This document shows positions 35,804 through 44,800 of a stretch of DNA of 46,983 bases, in pieces. Location: assembly GCA_946803715.1 (NCBI GenBank), contig CAMPET010000037.1:191554-238536 (forward strand), given 5' to 3'. This DNA is from Beroe ovata. Taxonomy: Eukaryota > Ctenophora > Nuda > Beroida > Beroidae. How positions within the stretch are numbered: position 1 is the stretch's first letter; each line of letters begins with the position of its first letter. Both the position numbers and the translations under genes were made by a program. Below the pieces are notes generated by a model. That model made no database searches. It was given only the letters and a program-made list of their open reading frames with translations, and was not told the origin of the DNA.

Positions 35804-38800
35804 TCAGTGTTTGTTTTTCCTAATCGGATGAAGAACATTCCGCCTACCGATAGATGAGTCGTTGCTAAGACGGGAGTTGTTGCCAGAGAAACCGTTGCTC
35901 TGGAGCAACCTGTTTTCCTCCAGGAGTCGTTGTTGCCTGGTTGTCTTGAAGTAGTCTGAGTTCGTGGCTGTGTTCGACAGCTTGGCTCTGATCCGCGTGT
36001 CGTCTGGCAGATCCATGTACGATGGTTGTATCATGCTCTGGATATTGAAATTATATTGTTATTTTCATCGTTTCACTCGACAAATATTGGAAACCGCAAA
36101 TTTTGCTAATTGAATGAAAGGGTCGATTTCCAGTTGGGGAAGCACTTACAGCACGGTATTTAGGGTAAAAGGCTAACTTAAGAAAACCATAATTCCTCTC
36201 AGTCTCTGTATTATACCTGTCCGTTGTTGTTTGGCTGGTGTTGCTGGGGTGGTAACTTGGTCTGTGAGATGATGACTGGTGGTATAAACCAGGTACCACT
36301 CTCCTCATTCCACTTGCTGTCCCGCTTGATAGCATCCAGATTGTAGTAGTTACTATCACGTCGTAACAGCGGCTGAACCTAGGATACAGATATATTCTTG
36401 TTACGCGAGAGCCTCCCACCTTTATAGCACACCCCCCATCATACTGCTTGGAAATGGAACTGCATCTATCCACGAAACATTGTCCCTCCTTTACTCCTAC
36501 CTACATATTCAATTCTTAAAAACCGCGATTTAATTTATTTTCAAAACCATGCCAGCAGCTAGGATACATGAACTATATCGTATTAAGATCTGATCCTTCA
36601 CGTTTACCTGCTGTAGTATCTGCTCGAGTAACTTGCATTCCTTGCTCTGTTCCCGTATAGAGTCGAGGTAGTCCGCTCTCTGAGTCTCAAACTCCTCCGT
36701 GATGTCGCTAATCTCGCTCATCTTCTCCTTGTACTTGTCCTTGATCTTAGCGAGCTTCTTGTCACGGAGCTCAACCTCGCCCACCTATAGAGTCTGTATT
36801 ATAAACCCTGCTGTCTACATTTACAGACAGCAGGGTGACTGCTAGTACTGTGGTCAACGTGGTGCAATGCATGGTCAATGGTCATGGTGATATTATTGGG
36901 TCTGGACCAATCATGATTCATGATGCAAGATACGATTTATATTGGGTCACATCATTATAGGATGCATCACAAGTCAATATATAATAGCTCCGATATAGTT
37001 TGTAGTGTTAACAATATTTATGTGAAGCAAGAGTCAGATATAAATTAAAATAGATTAAAAAGTGCTACGGAATGTTCAAAGTTCATAATACGAAGTAGAC
37101 TTTGCTTTGTGCGGTTGTTTTGCTTGTTTTGAGAGGGAAAAAATTGATGTTTTCCAAATCGATTACGCATAATGCACATGCCACGCCCATCTTTCATTGG
37201 GATATTGTAGTACGGAATGTGTCTGTCTGTGTGTCTGTCTGTCTGTGTATGTGTGTGTTTGTGTGTGTGTGTNTGGATCTCTCAATATAAGACTTAATTT
37301 CTTTTCACTTACACTTACAACACTGTCATATACACAAAACATATATTGCACGATCAAAAAACACGAAGTCTCATGTACCTTCTTGCTGGACTTGACTTGT
37401 AAGTCAGCCCCCGCAGTCACCACATTCCCCTGGAGTTTCTGTAACTTGAGTAAAGCTTCCTCCTGCTCCCTTGTAGTGATGGTGATGTTGGTCGGCTCGG
37501 AGTTCAGTGCTTCCCGCAACCCTTCACCAGTAGAGGTGTCGGGCGCACCACCTGGTGCTGGTATTTGGAGTGCACCTGGTGCACCACCTGGTGCTGGTAC
37601 TTGGGGAGCACCACCTGGTGTTTCTGGTTGTTTGGAAGCAGTTGCAGTGGGTAGCTGTGTGAGAGAGGACGATTCGGCGACGGTTGGGAGATCCTGTGGA
37701 GATATCAGTGGGTTGAGAATTGATGGAGTCTATGATATGCTGTGATTACAACCCAAGTGGGAAATTCAGGATGACTTCAGCTGACCAATAGGAGGGAAAC
37801 GTTTTGTGTCATGTGTTTTGGTACGGATTTTCGGGGAAGCTCTACTAATAAGAAGCTCTATACAAACCTCGGGTGTTTCCTCTGGTATTGATGCTGGGAT
37901 ATCAGCCTTCCTTTCCTTTCTCCGGAATGTTTTGCTCGATCCTGTGAGTCTAAGGGCTGAGATGTATCTGTTACAATTCCATGCTCACAGTCACTATACA
38001 ACACAATACACTTTACACTGGGCATTGGACACTAAGTCACAGACACACTTTACACTGGACACTGCGTCACAGACACACTTCACATTGGACACTAAGTCAC
38101 AGACACACTTTACATTGGACATTACGTCACAGACTCACTTTACATTGGACACACTATACGTCACATTGTTCTATCAGCATATTGAGCGGTATATTGAGGC
38201 CGGCAACGCGCTATGAGATTGAGTATTGAGTTAGGGTACCATGCCAGCGCTGACATTGTCCAACCAGTAAACAACATGTTCTGCAAGGCTCCGAACCGCC
38301 TTCAAGCACTCAACATTCAGACTCCCAAGTCAGCATAACAATAACATGATAGATTCCTCATGTTGAGTTTTATCGGTTTTTGGCGGCATGGCGCGACGGC
38401 GTGTCCCAACGAGAGCATGTGAAAACTGGCTGCAAAAACTCAGACAATCTAACTCACAATCACGTCCATTCCCACGACACGTAGACAATTATAGTGAATC
38501 GGCTGAAACTATTCACAGTGGTGCCACACACGTTCATAATGTAGCACGTTATTGATGATTATGAGTGAAAAGTGCATGACATGGTGTGATAACTGATATT
38601 GATTAGAATAAAATGAGATTATATTCCCTACCCTCGCTGGCAGGATTCAATCCTTAGCGCGATGCAGAGAAGCCAGAAATCCTACAAGATTAACATAAAA
38701 CAAGGTGAGAGATCGGCATTTGTGCCGGTTTAGACTGCAGATGCAACAATAACACAGCAATAAGACAACAATAAGGCAACAATGAGACAACAATAACACA

Positions 38801-41800
38801 GCAATATCACATGCTATAGCTCACCCTCCAGCAGGAGGTTACAGTGCTCCGTGGCCCCAGCCGACTTGGCCAGATCCTCTTTCTGAGATTGGGACAGATA
38901 GGACACCTGCTGACTGGACAGGGACAGATCTGTCACTTGGGACTTCGTGAGGACAATACGGGATATGTCCTCGGCAGTTACCACAGAGGAACTGGTCTTA
39001 CCTGTAGCAGCAGGGTGTGTACTATAAGTGGCAACATGGGTGTCAATACTTACTCACAGTAAACATGTTGACACATGTATACTTGGGTGTCTATGATTGG
39101 GGTTGTCAGCAGGAGGTACCTATACGTTACATTTGGGTCCATGCTTTGGTACTGGAATATTGGTTCATTAACCGGCTTTATCATGATTCTTATTGGAATG
39201 AAGTATGAAGATACGCGAATGAAAAGTAGCTATCAGAAACTCACCCAGTCTAGCAAGTTGTGACGGTGTCAGGTTTAATTTAGCGATCTGTTCATCTGAC
39301 AACATCTCCGCTTGATCTGTTGTCAGTGACAACATTCCATCCTCGTCCGTTGTACGGAGATAGGCTAACTGACAACAATGAAAAGGGGTTACCACCTGGC
39401 ACAATATGATGTGTCGAACCTTGAGACAGAGCCCAGAGGGTGGCAAGAAAAGACAGTTCAGCAGTCGAAAACTCTCCAAATATGTCACTCTCACATTGGC
39501 GCATGATGTTTACCTCATGTATGGCAGATGTCACAACTTTCTTGACAACTTGTTTCTGCTGTTGTGTAAGTGACGCCATTTGACTGTCTGACAGCTTCAA
39601 TTGGAGTATCTGAGGACAATTGTTTGATATACTTAGCCGAGATAAACTCAGTGATGCAATTACAGCACAATACGTGGTTGATGCTGACTATAACCGGTTT
39701 CCATCATGAAACTACCAACCTCAATTATAGAACCACTCAACATCTACGTCACAGCAATGCAACAAAACTGAGTATTAACGACCCGAACATATCAAAATTG
39801 CCATACCAAACTGACAACTATCATAGTAACAACTTGTGCTACATCAAGCTATAACAGCTATAACAGCTGTGTAGTGCAGACTACCAACCTCAATAAAAGT
39901 ACAACCACTCAACATCTACCTAGTAGCAGTGCAAAACTAGTGAAAATTAACGACCCGGACACACCAAAATTGCCATACCAAACTGACAACTATTATATTT
40001 ATGGTAACTACCTGTGCAATCTCAAACTATACCAGCTACCTGTGTACTCACCTCCAGCTATCTGGAACTAACCTGCTGTCCGTTGAGTGAGATAAGTGAT
40101 ATCTCACTGAGACACAGTGTCTGTCCTGGCACCATGCCCAGGGCGTCGCACTGCTCAGCTGTGAGCTGTAGTCTCTGCATCTGTTCCTCACTCAGCGTCC
40201 TTACCTGTGTGGTGAGATATGTGGTGAGTGAGTGAGTGAGTGAGTGAGTGAGTGAGTGACTACCAATCAATATAATTATAGTGAGGGGGAGAGATGAAGA
40301 TTTGAATATTCTGAGAGATGTGACATTTACAAATTTTACTTCTCCTCAATATACTGTGTCTAATTTTGAAATATTGAGGAAACAGTACAACCTCAATTTA
40401 TCAGAGTTGTGATTGGGAGGGGGCTATGTTGTGGGTTGCTGTGGGTTTTCATTGTTAATCAAATTGTGCACGTGAATTTTACTCGCAGAAGGTCCTCTCT
40501 AGCGTGCTGTTGATCTAAGTATGATAGAAAGTTTCACCCCCACCCCCAATCCAGTGTGTATATATCCCTGAGTAGGTACTAACCTGCGCATCGCTGAGTG
40601 TGATGCCCAATTCTGTGAGTGGAGTTGTGTCCTTCAGTCGCTTGAGAGCGTCCTGAAATTGCAGATTAATTTTGATTAATTGCATATTAATCTAATTAGT
40701 TTTGATTAGCTTGCACTTCGCACCTCTGAGCTTCATGTCGAGTTACAGTTGTGATACGCCATCTCTCTCTCATGTCATGCACAGATACGACCGCAATGGG
40801 GTGCCTACATAAATTCTTGTGTCTAAAATTCTATACTACCGATGTTTTCTAAAGATGCTCTACATACGGATGATTGTTTCATATCATTCGGAGATCTCAA
40901 GTTTAGTTTTGCATCAACATTTGAGACAGCTCAATGTTTCAATACACGTGTAGAGTTTGTACCACAATGTGAATCATACTGTATGATATACACAGACACA
41001 TACAATCACACATACACACGCAAACAAGACACAAACTTCACACACACACACACAAACACACACGTCATGCAAACTCTCTCTGTGCCTCATTCTTACCGTT
41101 GGTGTGTTAGTGTGCAACACATACAATTCTGTGTTGCGTGTCGATGTGATTTGATATGTGTTTGTACGCTCTAGCTTTTACATAAATTATGTTAAAATAA
41201 TGACGATGCTTTCTCTTGTTACGGAAAACACTTTCTTAGTAATGATGACGTCGCGTTTTATTCTACAAGCTTGTTGAGCTATCTTGAGACGCTCGTCATT
41301 TAACGATTTTCGTTCCACTATTTATTGCAATATGAGAGAAATTTATCGGCTGATTTGTAGTTTATACCCGTGCCACACCTCCTTCAAACCCGCACCAAAC
41401 CCGCACTAAACCTGCATAATACATATCAGACCTGCATTATAGACCTGCATGATGAATTGGCGCAGCGCCAATATTTGTCAGGCGGACCTATGCTCGACTT
41501 ATCGTGTATTTTTTATTGACTGCATTGACTGTCGGTATATTAATATGTGACGTATATATTGGCTGTGTGTCATTATAATACGTCTCAGCATAATAATTGT
41601 GAGTAAAACAATTGTCGGTATAATTAGTGTCAGTATAATAAGTGTCGGTATGAAAAGTGTCAGTAAAATAAGTGTCAGTAAAATAAGTGTCGGTATAATA
41701 AGTGTCGGTATAATAAGTGTCAGTATAAAAAGTGTCAGTAACATGTGACATTAGCAGGAACGATGTTACGGAAACCACGTAACCTAATCCTAATCCTGAC

Positions 41801-44800
41801 AGCACTCCTCTCCTCCCTCCTCCTCCTTCTCTACTACTTGTTCATCCACGACACCATGACACCATCGCCCGGTATCAGGAAAAACATGAAGTACTACGAG
41901 ATATACGAGCACAGCGGTGACGTGTCGTTCGGTTGTCATGACGACGAGTATACCATGGTAACGGACGCGCAGTATTACCTCACTGAAGGAGATATGTCGG
42001 AGTCATGTTCATTTCACACGAGGACTAAAGAGCTCATCGAGGGAGAGTGTAGTTACAGGAAGTGGTGCAGGTTTGACCCGGACAGGGACATTTTCTACGA
42101 GCCGTTGTGCCCGCGGGGCGGCGGGATGAAAAAGTTGGAGGTACATTTCCACTGTTATCACTGCCCGGCGGACCACTATTTTACCCCGGGTAAGGGTTGT
42201 TATAAGTGCCCGCGCGGGCTGCACTCAGAATCAGGGACCCCACGATTCTGTATGGCGGGCTATGGGCACGGGGCTGGGGTCATGGGCCAGGAGCCAGAGC
42301 ATCACCATCAACACTAGCAGTAAGGATTACAGTGGGGGACCTTGCAGAGGTACTTATATGTCGATGTCAGGATGTTATTCTGGGAATTGATTTCTATAAA
42401 GTGTGCTACATTGGAGTTAGTAGTGAGAACTCCAATTACAATTTACAAGTGAAGTGTACACCTGTCGAATACAACTGATATCCACAAATATAGTGTTCAG
42501 AAGTTTGCATGAACAATAGTTAGCATGGTCTTTTGTTTTCATTTCGAGTTTATTTAATAAGTTATTGACTGCCGACTGTGAGTTGATACTTCTGTATAAT
42601 TCAGTGCATTATTTTGAATTGTTTTAAACAGCGATATCAGGTTGTATCTTAATCTATCCATGATCCCTCAATCAATATAACTCAATCTTGAACCAAACAG
42701 TCGCTGGTTTATGACCGTTCGGTCTTAGACCAAAAATACTCCAAAAGTATGGGAGTTGTTTCCCATGGATAACTACTATCTTTACCTGTTTGACGAGTTT
42801 CTGTTTTGCGAGATGGCAAGCCTCTCTCTGGTCAGGATCCAGGGGAGTATCGGAGCTGATCGCTAGTTGTGTGATCTGCCCTGGTGTCAACACCACTCCG
42901 CCCAACTGAGAGCGTGCGGTGAGGTGGTAAAGGTGGTGAGGTGTGAGGTGTTAAGGTGAAGGTGGTAAAGGTGGTGAGGTGTGAGGTAGTGAGGTGGTGA
43001 GGTGTGAGGTAATGAAGGTGAAGGTGGTGAGGTGATGAGGTGTGAGGTAATGAAGGTGATGAAGGTGGTAAGGTGAAGAGTCGTGAGGGGTGAGGTGAAG
43101 GAAGTGAGATGGTGAGGTGGTTAGGTGAAGAGTCGTGAGGTGGAGGAGGGTGAGGAGATTGCGATGAGAATAAGGGGATATATGAAGGGTTGTAGTTTTG
43201 TTTTTGTTTGACCATATCAAAGAGATGCTGTTTGATGGAGCAGTATCCATCTTCAAGCGAGAACAGCTCTACAGAACAATCGTCAAGCTGAGTGCGGACA
43301 CAGAATAACCCAGTCCAAACTCACATCCTCGGAATCGAGGTGTCTCCCTGCCTCAATCTGGAGCGAGGTCTGCTGCTCCTTGGTCGGACCCACACTTCCA
43401 GCTACCTGAGCAGAGGATTCATGTGGATTGCAGTCTACCTTTTCAGGGTGGAAATTATGTCACAAGGAGCCACTCCTCCTACCTGAGATGCTTGCTCATG
43501 AGTCAGTACCAGATGTGGCTCCGGACTTGAAGTTTCTGTGAGCTCAACCAACGTAGCGGACTGTTTCTTCAACTGAGGGAACCACGTACTGGTAACAATA
43601 ATATCCCGAGAAAGAGTGATCCCCATGTTATTAACCAAGTACTTGAGATATAATGAGAGGCAACACATTCTTCAGCAAAACATTCGCACTTACTTTTCCT
43701 ATCACTTTGCCATGCTTATCAATTCTTTTCAACTTCTTGGCTTTGATCATCTGTCTTTGTTCCTCTGTCAGCTGCATTTGGTGTATTTCTAAAGGAGTAA
43801 GAGTCAGTGACTCCGCCAATCCTGTCTCAGCTAGAGCACTGTCCTGTGACACAGCAACCTGAGGATGTGGTCAATTGTGGGTCACATGACAGCAGGATAG
43901 CATTGAAACGATGTGGCAAGCCTGGTATCCACGGTAACCACCCTAGCAACCATGGTAACCTGTATTTTGGCGAGCTGCTCTTTGGTGATAGTTGCTGCCT
44001 CAGCGGGGGTCAGTGTGACTGCTTTTGTCAGACCTTCCTCCATATCTACCATCGTGGATATGGCTGCGTTTTCTACATAAGTTTGCGTTTCAATCGACTT
44101 GACAACCTGAATGAATTGTAGATTTTTCATGGAAATTTCGTTCCATGGAAATGTTTCTTCATCAATCTGTATCTTTCCACGCTATGAGGCGCGAGACTCA
44201 CTTTCTGTGTCTGTGTCTTGTCCAGAATGCATGACTCCTGCACCTTGAGATGGGTCACTTGGTGTGGAAGTAGCGGGATCTGGTCTAGGTCACTCACTTC
44301 TGGGTGGGGGGGATTATGTTGCTTCAACTTGTACTTGGATCTTCAACTTGTAACTTTAAATTAGTTTTCACGTGATAGATGCAGTCGCCAGTCAGTCAGA
44401 GTGCAGGACGTATACAGCACTGAACACTGAGCGTACTTGTTAAAGCCAATGGCCATGAGTGGATCAAAGATATTCATCCCTGGTGGTTATGGCCTTGATA
44501 AATATTTTAAGAGCATTTTCCACAAAAAGCTAGGAGCTTGTCAAAATAGCATGCTTTATTTGCATAACGCATAAACGCAACTGGAATAGTCATAGGATAG
44601 GAAAAGAAATTGCAAAAAAGAAATGCTTGTCACGCGAAAATATTACCCGCATGAGTAAAGGAATCCTTGTACTCCTTTATAATCTGAGTTTGCATGTCCG
44701 TCAGCGACATAGACTTCACTAACTTGTCATCTAGCTGAGTTGCTTGCGCTGATGTGAGCTAAAAAGGGGACAAAATCACAAACAGTTTCAGAGTGATTTT

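Larger units (their letters stand above)
40653..42785. other. Large intron of the kinesin-tail gene hosting a nested gene
   Basis: Besides the antisense SUEL gene and its upstream minisatellite, 40653-41590 and 42318-42785 show no exon. AC-rich stretches occur at 41000-41065 and a CCTGCAT/CCGCACTAAAC run at 41380-41450. Confidence 0.5.

Noticed and set aside
38640-38690. Possible short terminal exon of the repeat gene on the minus strand
   Set aside because: It has an acceptor and the right phase but meets a stop after about 11 residues and coincides with a foldback repeat; the exon at 37941 fits phase and leads into the kinesin tail.
41488-41805. TDTYY-repeat ORF on the minus strand
   Set aside because: It is the reverse reading of a 15-bp minisatellite, whose unit is divisible by three and so keeps any frame open; the real gene is on the plus strand.
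42832-43256. Pro/His/Ser/Thr-rich ORFs on the minus strand
   Set aside because: They read the GGTGAGGTG minisatellite; the true exon stops at the acceptor before 42905.
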